A stretch of 52,634 bases of DNA from Pseudomonas sp. SST3 (lineage in GTDB: Bacteria; Pseudomonadota; Gammaproteobacteria; Pseudomonadales; Pseudomonadaceae). The position numbers were made by a program, and so were the translations under genes. Each line of letters opens with the position of its first letter. Positions within the stretch are counted from its first letter, which is position 1. The notes under the pieces are model-generated. The model searched no databases. It worked only from the letters and a program-made list of their open reading frames with translations, and was not told where the DNA came from. Shown here one piece after another: positions 1 through 8,355 of the stretch. The DNA lies in the NCBI RefSeq assembly GCF_003325755.1, contig NZ_QORI02000026.1, forward strand, positions 1 through 52,634. The letters are read 5' to 3'.

Positions 1-245
1 TCGTACAGCGCCTCCTCCATCGCCGGATCGCTGTAGCCGAACCAGTTCTGCATCAAATGTACGCGCAGCATCGCCATCAGCGGATACGCCGGACGACCAC
101 CTTCACCCTTGGGGTAGTGCGGCTCGATCAGGGCAATCAAACCCTTCCACGGCACCACCTGATCCATCTCGATCAGGAACAACTCTTTGCGGGTCTGCTT
201 GCGCTTGCCGGCGTACTCGGCGTCGGCGAAGGTCATTTGCTTCAT
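1..245 (-). CDS. IS5-family transposase, N-terminal part (runs off the window)
   Basis: About 81 residues are visible, starting MKQMTFADAEYAGKRKQTRK and continuing through RPAYPLMAMLRVHLMQNWF to the GYSDPAMEEALY region. This is the conserved N-terminal DUF772-type domain of IS5-group DDE transposases. The start is the ATG whose complement is CAT at 243-245. The catalytic DDE residues lie further along the protein, outside the window, so activity cannot be judged. The gene reads away from the polysaccharide locus. Confidence 0.85.
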   Translation of the reverse strand, partial: MKQMTFADAEYAGKRKQTRKELFLIEMDQVVPWKGLIALIEPHYPKGEGGRPAYPLMAMLRVHLMQNWFGYSDPAMEEALY

Positions 246-310
246 CGGGAAACTCGGGCAACGGGATCGGCGTATTTCACCAGATTCGGGAAGTCTTTTT
301 CAGGGTTTCC
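1..310 (-). mobile_element. IS5-family insertion sequence, one end (rest outside window)
   Basis: This is one end of an insertion sequence. It contains the 5' part of an IS5-type transposase on the minus strand and about 65 bp of non-coding terminus. The outer end, read on the minus strand, begins GGAAACCCTGAAAAAGAC, and this is probably the terminal inverted repeat. The adjacent CTAA at 311-314 fits the YTAR target duplicated by many IS5 elements. The other end lies outside the window, so neither the second inverted repeat nor the duplicated target can be confirmed. The junction falls inside an oxygenase reading frame, which shows that the element disrupted a gene. Confidence 0.75.
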
Positions 311-991
311 CTAACAGATGAGCAACTTCTATCACTGCAGGAAAGCGTCAGGCTAGACGCAGGAAAACACCGCGGCCAATACTTTGCCCACCACGGTGGT
401 GTTGAGATTGAAAGCTCCATCTTGGGTGCGTTGGGTGCTGCGCCAGAGTTCCGGGCATTACTTGACGGTATTTATCAGGCGGCGACCGGAAAAACTGCCT
501 ATAGCGACGAGATACTCAAGGTTTTGCGCTGTGTGCAGGGAGATTCGGGTCGTCGTGAATCCAACTGTTTTCATTACGACGCCAGCCTCGTCACCGTACT
601 GTTGCCAATAGAAATCCCCCAGGACGGGGTCGATCGTGGTGACCTGATCATGTTTCCGAATCTTCGTCCGGTGCGCTCGAACGTTCTTTTCAACGTACTG
701 GAGAAGGTGCTACTGCAGAATCCTGTCAGCCGAAAATTCATTAGCGCAGCCATCCGCCACGGCTTGCTCCGGCCGGAAAAGCTGCAACTGGTTCCAGGCA
801 ACCTGTATCTGTTCTGGGGCTACCGCACGCTGCACGCCAACGAACCCTGCGATCCGGCCAGCCGCCGCGCGACTGCCATCTTTCACTACGGCGACCCTCA
901 TGCAGGGAGCGCTGCGACCCGCCTGATTCTCAAGCTCAACCAGCGCCGCGCCCGGCGCGCAACTGCCTTGGGCACACAACCGACCGCATGA
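311..991 (+). pseudogene. 2-oxoglutarate/Fe(II) oxygenase, 5' end lost to the IS
   Basis: The frame is open from the IS junction and gives roughly 226 residues with no host start codon. The fold signature is visible: an HxD motif (HYDASLVT), a distal His in GYRTLHANEP and an Arg about 14 residues later in RRATAIFHY. These are the iron ligands and the 2-oxoglutarate-binding Arg of non-haem dioxygenases. The catalytic core therefore looks kept while the N-terminus is missing. An internal ATG at 422 could start a 189-residue product, but it lacks a convincing ribosome-binding site. The gene lies 70 bp before the DegT aminotransferase in the same direction, so it probably belonged to the polysaccharide locus, perhaps modifying a precursor. 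The substrate is unknown. Confidence 0.7.
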
Positions 992-1061
992 TCGCGCCCG
1001 GCCAGGGTCATCACCCCCCCCTCTTCTCGATCTCGACGTGACTACCGATAAGGACATCGCG

Positions 1062-2243
1062 ATGATCAATGTCACCAAATCGTATCTGGGTAACAAGAAC
1101 AAGTTTCTAGGCTACGTGGACAGCATTTATGCATCCGGCTGGCTGACCAACCACGGGCCGCTGGTTACTGAGCTGGAAGAACGTCTGCGCGATTATCTAG
1201 GCGTCCGCAACATCATCTTGACCAACAACGGCACCCTGGCGTTGCAGATCGCCTATCGGGCGCTGGACTTATCCGGCAGTGCCGTTACCACGCCGTTCAG
1301 TTTCGTGGCTACAACCAGCTCACTGCAATGGGAAGGTATTCGGCCGATCTTCGCCGACATCGACAAGGCCAGTTGGAACCTGGACCCGAAAGCGATCGAA
1401 GCGCGGATCGACAGCGACACCTGCGCCATCGTAGCCACCCACGTATTCGGCAACGCCTGCGACGTGGAAGGTATCGCGCGCGTCGCAGAGCGGTATCGCT
1501 TGAAAGTGATCTATGACGGCGCCCAGGCATTCAGTGTGCGCTACAGAGACCGCTCGGTATTGAACTGGGGCGATGTCAGCACGCTCAGCTTTCATGCCAC
1601 CAAGCTCTTCCACACCATAGAAGGCGGAGCCATTATCACCGACGACGATGCGTTGGCGGCCAGGATTCGCCTGCTCTGCAACTTCGGCATTGTCGACACC
1701 GACATCATCGATGGCATCGGCATCAACGCCAAGCTCAACGAATTCGCTGCTGCCATGGGTCTATGCATCCTCGATGAGATGGCGCTGATCCTGGAGCAGC
1801 GGGAAGAAATCGCCAGGCGCTACGAAGACCAGCTCAGGGATCACTTCGATCTGCAGCAGCAGCAGCCAAACTCACTGCGCAACCATAGTTACTTCCCGAT
1901 TGCCACGGCGAACGAAGACCAGCTATTGCGCTGCCGCGCAGCGCTGACCGCCAAGGGCATAAATCCCAGACGCTATTTCTACCCCTCCCTGGACACCCTC
2001 GGCTATCTACAGCCGCAACTGCCGCAAATGCAGTCACGCGCCCTGAGTCGCCGAGTGCTGTGCCTGCCGATCTATCCCGGTCTGCCGCGGCAGATCCAGA
2101 ACACAGTGATCCAGACGCTGCTGAGCGAAGCATCCCGGCGCAGCCAGACACAAACCGATCGATTCTGGCCGCAGGTCAACGCCGTCGGCTTGATGGAGCA
2201 TCGTTTCAGCTTGGCCGACTCCGAGTGCAAGCGCATTTACTGA
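1062..2243 (+). CDS. DegT/DnrJ/EryC1 PLP-dependent sugar aminotransferase
   Basis: This 393-residue protein belongs to the family that transfers an amino group from glutamate to keto-sugar nucleotides (or acts on related substrates) for polysaccharide synthesis. The PLP-binding lysine is in the motif SFHATKLFHTIEGGA, and the family N-terminus GWLTNHGPLVTELEERL is present. I place the start at ATG 1062 because AAGGA lies 8 bases upstream. A GTG at 1038 in frame would add eight residues but has no good ribosome-binding site. The gene follows the truncated oxygenase and precedes the flippase, so it is likely the first intact gene of the operon visible here. The product sugar cannot be deduced. 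Confidence 0.88.
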   Translation: MINVTKSYLGNKNKFLGYVDSIYASGWLTNHGPLVTELEERLRDYLGVRNIILTNNGTLALQIAYRALDLSGSAVTTPFSFVATTSSLQWEGIRPIFADIDKASWNLDPKAIEARIDSDTCAIVATHVFGNACDVEGIARVAERYRLKVIYDGAQAFSVRYRDRSVLNWGDVSTLSFHATKLFHTIEGGAIITDDDALAARIRLLCNFGIVDTDIIDGIGINAKLNEFAAAMGLCILDEMALILEQREEIARRYEDQLRDHFDLQQQQPNSLRNHSYFPIATANEDQLLRCRAALTAKGINPRRYFYPSLDTLGYLQPQLPQMQSRALSRRVLCLPIYPGLPRQIQNTVIQTLLSEASRRSQTQTDRFWPQVNAVGLMEHRFSLADSECKRIY

Positions 2244-2267
2244 CCCATTCGCGGCGGCTGGATTTAC

Positions 2268-3794
2268 ATGTCTGAACGAAAGTTATCGATGATTCGCAAT
2301 ACCGGGCTGAGTTACGCGGGGCAAGCGTACGCCTTGCTCATCGGCATCCTTGTCCTGCCCTTCTATCTGGGGCATCTGGGTGCCGAAGCCTACGGGCTGA
2401 TCGGCTTCTTCGCGGTGTTGCAAGCCTGGCTCCAACTGCTGGATGCCGGTCTGTCACCATCGCTGGTCCGTCAGATTGCACATTTTCGCGGCCGGTCGGC
2501 GGCCTCGGTACAGCACTACGAACCGGGACAGTTGCTGCGCTCATTCGAAATCATCTTCCTGCCCTTGGCATCGCTGACCATTCTGAGCATCCACGTATCC
2601 AGCGGCTGGATCGCGCACCAATGGCTGCAGGCTCAAGACCTGAGCACCGCCACCATCGTCCATTGCATAAGTTTGATGGGGCTGATGGTTGGCTTGAAGC
2701 TGTACGCCACCCTGTACAAGAGCGGCTTGCAGGGACTCGAACTGCATGCATGGCTGAACGGCGCGAACATCGTGATCGCCACGCTACGTTACGTCGGAGG
2801 CCTGTTTCTCGTCGCCAGGATCAGTCAGGACCCGCTGGACTTCTTCGTCTTCCAGACGGCCATTGCGGTGATCGAAACGCTCGTGTTCGCCGCCAAAGCT
2901 TACGCGCTGATGCCCAACCCGAAGCTTCTGACCGGTTTCGACTGGACGGTGGTCAAGCCGGTACTGCCGTTCGCCGCGGGCATCTCGCTCACCTCGGTGC
3001 TGTGGATCGTTCTGACACAGCTGGACAAGGTGCTGCTTTCCAACGTGCTGCTGCTCAAGGAATACGGCTACTTCTCATTGGTCGCATTGATCTCGACCGG
3101 AATCATGACACTCACCAACCCGCTGGTGCAGACGTTGCTGCCACGCATGACGATGCTCGTTGCTGAAGGCCGTATCGCTGACATGCAGGCGCTTTACCTG
3201 AACGCTACGCGGTTCGTCTGCAGCCTTTTGTTCCCACTATCGGGGGTGATCGCCTTCCACTCCGCCGAGCTGGTTTTCGCCTGGACTGGCGATGCGGAAG
3301 CGGCGCGATGGAGCCGTCTGGTGCTGCCATGGTATGTGCTCGGCAGCGCAATCATGGCCGTCACCGCGTTCCAGTTTTACTTGCAATACGCCTACGGGCA
3401 GCTACGCCTCCACGTGTGGTTCAGCTTGGTCAGTGCAGCACTGAGTATCCCTCTGGTGGTGTACGCGGCGCTCGAGCATGGCGTCTATGGCGCGGCGCTG
3501 TCCTGGTTCGGATTGCGCATGCTGACCTTCCTGATCTGGCCACAGATGGTGCACAAGCGCTTCGCCGCCGGCCTGCATCGGCAGTGGCTGCAGGACCTGC
3601 TGCGCATTACTGCGATGACCGGCCTGGGTCTGCTGATAGGCGAACCGGTATTTGCCGCCATTGCCAGCGACAACCGCTTCGACATTCTTCTGGGACTGGC
3701 CGTCAGTGGGTTGATCTGCCTGGCCCTGGTTGCTTTCACGTCCAAGCCCCTCGTAATGAGGCTCTACCTGCTGATGACCAAAACGAGCGTCTGA
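2268..3794 (+). CDS. Wzx-like polysaccharide flippase
   Basis: This 508-residue protein has about 12-14 hydrophobic segments spread along its length, beginning with GLSYAGQAYALLIGILVLPF, as in the MOP-superfamily Wzx/polysaccharide synthase family. Such proteins move undecaprenyl-linked repeat units across the inner membrane. The N-terminal pattern with a G-AEAYGLIGFF segment and 'DAGLSPSLVRQIA' is typical. ATG 2268 is taken as start; ATG 2289 is an in-frame alternative with an equally weak ribosome-binding site. The stop is one base before the ATG of the next glycosyltransferase, so translation is probably coupled. Wzx, Wzy and Wzc in one locus indicate a Wzy-dependent pathway. Confidence 0.85.
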   Translation: MSERKLSMIRNTGLSYAGQAYALLIGILVLPFYLGHLGAEAYGLIGFFAVLQAWLQLLDAGLSPSLVRQIAHFRGRSAASVQHYEPGQLLRSFEIIFLPLASLTILSIHVSSGWIAHQWLQAQDLSTATIVHCISLMGLMVGLKLYATLYKSGLQGLELHAWLNGANIVIATLRYVGGLFLVARISQDPLDFFVFQTAIAVIETLVFAAKAYALMPNPKLLTGFDWTVVKPVLPFAAGISLTSVLWIVLTQLDKVLLSNVLLLKEYGYFSLVALISTGIMTLTNPLVQTLLPRMTMLVAEGRIADMQALYLNATRFVCSLLFPLSGVIAFHSAELVFAWTGDAEAARWSRLVLPWYVLGSAIMAVTAFQFYLQYAYGQLRLHVWFSLVSAALSIPLVVYAALEHGVYGAALSWFGLRMLTFLIWPQMVHKRFAAGLHRQWLQDLLRITAMTGLGLLIGEPVFAAIASDNRFDILLGLAVSGLICLALVAFTSKPLVMRLYLLMTKTSV

Positions 3795-3795
3795 A

Positions 3796-4725
3796 ATGGA
3801 TCTTCAATCAAGAAGCGAACACGACCTAATGGCGACCTGGGGTAACAGCCGCGATCCGCTGCTGAGCATCGTCTGCCTGGCCTATAACCACGCCGATTTC
3901 ATAAGTGAAACGCTGGACGGGTTCCTCCTGCAGGAGACAGATTTTCCGTTCGAGGTGATCGTGCATGACGATGCATCGACCGACGGCACCGCGGCGATCA
4001 TCCGTGATTACGCCAAGCGATACCCGAGCGTGATCAAGCCCATCTATCAGCAGGAAAACCAGTACTGCCAAGGTATTCCGTTCAGCACCCGGCTGTTCGC
4101 ACAGGCCCACGGCAAGTACATCGCCTACTGCGAAGGCGACGACTACTGGACGGACCCGCACAAGCTGCAGATACAGGTGGACTTTCTCGAGCACCACCAC
4201 GACTACGTGATCACTTACCACGACGCCTTCATGTTCAACAGCCAGGGCGTGGTGCGCACCCCGCACCTGCAGGGCAAGCTCCGGCGTGATGCCAGCGCTC
4301 GCCAACTGATGCAGGCGCGCCCCGTCTCTACCCTGACGGTGTGCTTTCGTAACCTGGTACAGGAGCTGCCTCCTGAGCTCCATGGCGTCGAAGTGCTGGA
4401 TATCTGCTGGTGGTCGCTGCTCGGTGCCCACGGCAAGGGCAAATTCATCGAGGCAATCAAGCCCGCCGCCTATCGCGTGCATGAAGGCGGAATCTTCTCA
4501 ATGCGCAGCAGCAAACAGCGCATACAGATGACCATGCACGCCTACTACAGCCTTGCCCGTTATTACCAGCGGATCGGTAATCAGTCGCTCTACGAGTACT
4601 TCATGATCCAGGTCTTCACTCAAGCGCTGGCATCGATCTCCCCGCTCAACAAGCTTCAGGCGCTGAGACAGGTATTCCAGAACATCAGCATCAATCTGTT
4701 ACGTCGGCTGAACCTCGGCGCCTGA
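3796..4725 (+). CDS. Glycosyltransferase family 2
   Basis: This 309-residue protein has a GT-A fold signature: LLSIVCLAYNHADFISETLD at the N-terminus, then VHDDASTDGT (nucleotide-sugar binding) and a CEGDDYW segment as the metal-binding DxD-type site. It probably adds one sugar to the lipid-linked repeat unit on the cytoplasmic side of the membrane. No membrane segments are evident. It follows the flippase by one base and precedes the Wzc-like gene by about 60 bases. Acceptor and donor sugars are unknown. Confidence 0.87.
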   Translation: MDLQSRSEHDLMATWGNSRDPLLSIVCLAYNHADFISETLDGFLLQETDFPFEVIVHDDASTDGTAAIIRDYAKRYPSVIKPIYQQENQYCQGIPFSTRLFAQAHGKYIAYCEGDDYWTDPHKLQIQVDFLEHHHDYVITYHDAFMFNSQGVVRTPHLQGKLRRDASARQLMQARPVSTLTVCFRNLVQELPPELHGVEVLDICWWSLLGAHGKGKFIEAIKPAAYRVHEGGIFSMRSSKQRIQMTMHAYYSLARYYQRIGNQSLYEYFMIQVFTQALASISPLNKLQALRQVFQNISINLLRRLNLGA

Positions 4726-4783
4726 CAGGCGCATGGCTGACCTTTGCCGTATCAATGGCGCAAGAGACAAGGAAGGATCCGCA

Positions 4784-6994
4784 ATGACTGCCATGACCCG
4801 CTCCTCACTGGAGTATGACGGGGACAATCGCATCGATCTGGCACGTATTCTGCGCGTAGCGTTCGATCACAAGGCCCTGATCTGCATCATCACTGCCTGC
4901 TTCGCGCTGCTCGGCGTTGCCTATGCCATCGTCGCTACGCCGGTCTACCAGGCAAGCGCGATGATCCAAATCGAGCCGAAGAAGGCCGGAATAACCGGTG
5001 TTCCGGAAGCCATCGCCAGACCGAACTCGGTTTCCCAGGCGGTGACCGAAATCGAACTGATCAAGTCGCGCTCGGTATTGGGACGCACGGTCGAGGCACT
5101 GAAGCTCTATATCACCACTCGCCCCAAATACCTCCCTCTGCTCGGTGGTTACATGGCGCGCCTGCACGACCCTGAAAAGGATGGCGAACTCGCTCCACCT
5201 CTGCTGGGCATGGACAGCTACGCCTGGGGCGGTGAAAAACTGGCCGTGTTCCAACTGGACGTCCCCGAGGCCTACCTGGGAGAGAAGCTGGTACTGCGTG
5301 CCGGCAGTGCGGGTGCGTTCACCCTGTATGACGCCGACGAGCAATTGCTGCTCAGCGGTAAAACCAATGAGGCCGTGCAGCACGAAGGCTTCCGCGTGCA
5401 GATCGCCGAACTCAAAGCTCGCCCGGGCACCGAGTTCTCAATCGTACGCAGCCGCCCGCAGACCACCGCACTGAGTTATCAGAAGCGCCTCAAGGTGGGC
5501 GAAGCCGGCAAGGATTCGGGAATCATCTACCTTTCGCTGGAAGATCCGGACCCGGACAAGGCCAACCGCGTACTCGATCAGATCAGCCGCTTGTATGTGC
5601 GCCAGAACATCGAGCGCAGCTCCGCCGAAGCCGCACAGCGCCTTGAGTTCTTGCGCTCACAAGTGCCGCTGGTACGCAAGGAACTGGAGAAGGCCGAAGC
5701 CGCACTCAACGACTATCAGACCAGTGCGCAATCGGTGGACATCAGTATCGAAACCAAGGGCGTGCTGGACCAGATCGTCGCGCTGGAAACACAGATCTCC
5801 GAGCACAATCTCAAGCGCACCGAATACAACCAGCTCTACACCCCCGAACATCCGACCTATCAGACCCTGGTGACCAAGATTGGCCAGCTGCAAGCGCAGA
5901 AGAATGCGCTGATGGGCAAGATCGATACCTTGCCGATGACGCAGCAGGAGTTGCTGCGCCTCAACCGCGATATGCAGGTCACCACCCGCACCTACACCCT
6001 GCTGCTCGACAAGGCCCAGGAACAGGACATCCTGCGCGCCGGGACCATTGGCAATGTGCGAATCATCGACAGTGCCTATGCGGTGGTGGAAAAGCCGGCC
6101 AAGCCGATCAAGCCGCTGATCGTATTGATCGCCATCTGTATCGGGTTGCTGGTCTCGGCTGTAGTGATCCTGCTGCGGCAGGTGTTTTATCGCGGCATCG
6201 AAAGCCCTGAAACAATCGAAAATCTGGGCGTTCCCGTTTACGCCGCCCTGCCCTTTTCGCCGAAACAGGAACACCTGTACCGGCTGCGGAAAATTCGCGA
6301 TGGCAGAAGCAAGCTGCTGGGCGGCACCGATCCGGCAGATCTGGCCATCGAATCACTGCGCAGTCTGCGCACCAGCCTCAAGTTCGCCATGCTCGAGGCG
6401 CGTAATCAGGTACTGGCGATCACCAGCCCGACCCCCTCGGTGGGCAAGTCGTTCGTTGCCAGCAATCTGGCGTCGGTCATCGCCCAGGCCGGCCAACGGG
6501 TGCTGCTGATCGACGCTGACATGCGTCGCGGCTATCTGGCCGGCATGTTTGGCATAGAGCCACGCAACGGGCTGTCCGATGCGCTGGCCAGCGGCCTGCG
6601 CCTCGCGGCGGTCGTCAACAAGACCGATCAGGCCAACCTGCATTTCGTTGCCAGCGGCTACTGCGCACCCAATCCGTCCGAGTTGCTGATGCACGATAAC
6701 TTCGCCAAGTTGCTCAAAGAAGCCGAGCGCGCATACGACTTCATCATCATCGACACACCACCGGTACTGGCCGTAACCGATGCCGTACTGGTCGCACAAA
6801 CGGCTGGCACCTGCCTGCTGGTGGCTCGGTATGGATTGAGCACCGCCAGCCAGATCGAGGCGGCGAAACGGCGCCTGTCGCAGAACGGCGTACTGCTAAA
6901 GGGCGCCATTCTCAATGGCATCAAGCGCAGGGCTTCGAGCACCGCGTACGAAACCGGCGCCTACGGTTATTACAGCTACTCTCAAAAATCCTGA
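4784..6994 (+). CDS. Wzc-type polysaccharide co-polymerase / tyrosine autokinase
   Basis: The 736-residue product combines an N-terminal Wzz chain-length domain (first membrane segment near residues 33-55), a coiled-coil GNVR periplasmic region, a second membrane helix and a C-terminal BY-kinase. The kinase has Walker A SPTPSVGKS at residues 548-556, Walker A' VLLIDADMRRG and Walker B FIIIDTPPVLA. The C-terminus YETGAYGYYSYSQKS is the tyrosine cluster expected to be autophosphorylated. Such proteins control polymer length and couple polymerisation to export, as Wzc and PslE do. ATG 4784 is preferred over 4733 because GGAAGGA lies just upstream. A cognate Wza exporter and phosphatase are not in view and may lie to the left. 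Confidence 0.9.
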   Translation: MTAMTRSSLEYDGDNRIDLARILRVAFDHKALICIITACFALLGVAYAIVATPVYQASAMIQIEPKKAGITGVPEAIARPNSVSQAVTEIELIKSRSVLGRTVEALKLYITTRPKYLPLLGGYMARLHDPEKDGELAPPLLGMDSYAWGGEKLAVFQLDVPEAYLGEKLVLRAGSAGAFTLYDADEQLLLSGKTNEAVQHEGFRVQIAELKARPGTEFSIVRSRPQTTALSYQKRLKVGEAGKDSGIIYLSLEDPDPDKANRVLDQISRLYVRQNIERSSAEAAQRLEFLRSQVPLVRKELEKAEAALNDYQTSAQSVDISIETKGVLDQIVALETQISEHNLKRTEYNQLYTPEHPTYQTLVTKIGQLQAQKNALMGKIDTLPMTQQELLRLNRDMQVTTRTYTLLLDKAQEQDILRAGTIGNVRIIDSAYAVVEKPAKPIKPLIVLIAICIGLLVSAVVILLRQVFYRGIESPETIENLGVPVYAALPFSPKQEHLYRLRKIRDGRSKLLGGTDPADLAIESLRSLRTSLKFAMLEARNQVLAITSPTPSVGKSFVASNLASVIAQAGQRVLLIDADMRRGYLAGMFGIEPRNGLSDALASGLRLAAVVNKTDQANLHFVASGYCAPNPSELLMHDNFAKLLKEAERAYDFIIIDTPPVLAVTDAVLVAQTAGTCLLVARYGLSTASQIEAAKRRLSQNGVLLKGAILNGIKRRASSTAYETGAYGYYSYSQKS

Positions 6995-7013
6995 CACATG
7001 CGAGGGAAACGCC

Positions 7014-7754
7014 GTGCTCAGAACCGTTTCGATGATGCAGCCCTACCTGTTCCCCTACCTTGGCTACTTTCAGCTGATCGCCCACAGCGACGTCTTCGTG
7101 CTCGGTGACGATCTCCAGTACGTCAAGGCTTCGTGGATAAACCGTAACCGGGTACTGGTGAACGGACAGCCGAAGCTGGTCACCCTGCCACTGCGCAAGG
7201 GCGGTCAATTCGATCCGATCAATGAGCGCTGGCTGTGCGACGACTTTCCACGGGAAGCCCAGAAGCTACTGCGGACGCTGGAACTCGCCTATGCCCGCGC
7301 CCCGCATCAGGAGCAAGTGATCACACTGATCCGCCAGATTCTCGGGCACCCCGAGCGCAATCTGGCGCGGTTCGCCGAACACTCCATCCGCTGCATCTGT
7401 GCCTACCTTCAGATCACGACGTCCATCCGTATCGGCTCTGAGCTGGGGTTGCCGGCCCGCATGGACAAGCAGGAGCGGGTCATCCGAATCGCAAAAAAGC
7501 TGAACGCAGATCGTTATATCAACCCCATCGGCGGTATGCCCCTGTACTGCCCGGCGCTCTTCCGATCTCAGGGCCTATCGCTGCGATTTCTACGCATGGA
7601 CGATTTGAGTTATCCGCAACTCAACCAAGCTTTCGTGCCCTCGCTGTCGATCATCGACGTGCTGATGTTCAACAACCAAAGCGATACACAAGCCCTGCTC
7701 AAGCGCTTCTCTCTACTCGAAGGAATCGAGCAGCAGACCACGCAGCAGGCATGA
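7014..7754 (+). CDS. WbqC family protein
   Basis: This 246-residue protein begins MLRTVSMMQPYLFPYLGYFQ, the hallmark N-terminus of the WbqC family (WbqC/WbmD-like proteins of O-antigen and capsule clusters). Other conserved stretches are SWINRNRVLVNGQ and the YINPIGGMPLY segment. The start is a GTG at 7014 with GAGGGA 7 bases upstream; ATG 7032 and 7035 would cut into the conserved N-terminus. I do not recall a firmly established activity for the family. Its frequent neighbours are DegT aminotransferases and aminosugar acylation genes, which suggests a role in modifying an amino sugar, but that is inference. Confidence 0.8.
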   Translation: MLRTVSMMQPYLFPYLGYFQLIAHSDVFVLGDDLQYVKASWINRNRVLVNGQPKLVTLPLRKGGQFDPINERWLCDDFPREAQKLLRTLELAYARAPHQEQVITLIRQILGHPERNLARFAEHSIRCICAYLQITTSIRIGSELGLPARMDKQERVIRIAKKLNADRYINPIGGMPLYCPALFRSQGLSLRFLRMDDLSYPQLNQAFVPSLSIIDVLMFNNQSDTQALLKRFSLLEGIEQQTTQQA

Positions 7755-7806
7755 ACGATCAACAAAACGGGCGTCAGCAACCTTTCTCTATGGACGGTAG
7801 GTTCAC

Positions 7807-8336
7807 ATGGCAGCACTTAGCAGCAATCCACGCTGGTACCTGATTCAAACCAAACCTCGCCAGGAAGCCCGCGCTGAAGAGAACCTGCGGCGACAAAACT
7901 TTGATTGCTATCGGCCGCAGAAGCAACGTGGCGCATCGGATGGCAAAGCCGAGGAGCCGCTGTTTCCGGGGTACTTGTTCATCCGTCTCGATCGACAGCT
8001 GGATAACTGGTACCCCATCCGGTCCACCCGCGGCGTTGCCCGAGTCGTGTCCTTTGGCGGCGAACCGACGCCGATCAGGGATGAGCTCATTGAGCAGCTG
8101 CGCCAGCGCCTGGCAGTCTCTGCGGTCGAGACACCTCAGTTCCAGGCCGGCGAGCGCGTGCAATTGCGCGGCGGGAGCTTTCATGACCTCGAAGCGATTT
8201 CATCAGCGCCGATGGTGACGAACGTTCGGTGATCCTGCTGAACCTGTTGCAACGCGAGCAGAAAGTCCGCGTGCCAACACGCTACCTCAGCGGTGGCCTG
8301 GAACCTGCGCTAGCGGTTGGCTGCCGCGTCGACTGA
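7807..8336 (+). pseudogene. rfaH: RfaH/NusG-like antiterminator with a one-base frameshift
   Basis: The N-terminal NGN domain is clear: WYLIQTKPRQEARAEENL, CYRPQK and EPLFPGYLFIRLD, as in RfaH. After GSFHDLEAI the frame breaks at a TTT run (8198-8200). One more T would restore ISADGDERSVILLNLLQRE and the KOW-type end VRVPTRYLSGGLEPA, closing at the TGA at 8334-8336, for a normal length of about 176 residues. As read, translation stops at 8232 and loses the KOW domain that binds the ribosome or folds back on NGN. RfaH prevents early termination in long polysaccharide operons after recruitment at an ops element. I found no ops sequence in the window; it may lie further upstream. A sequencing error is as likely as a true mutation. 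Confidence 0.8.
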
Positions 8337-8355
8337 GTCTCCTGGGATTACGATC

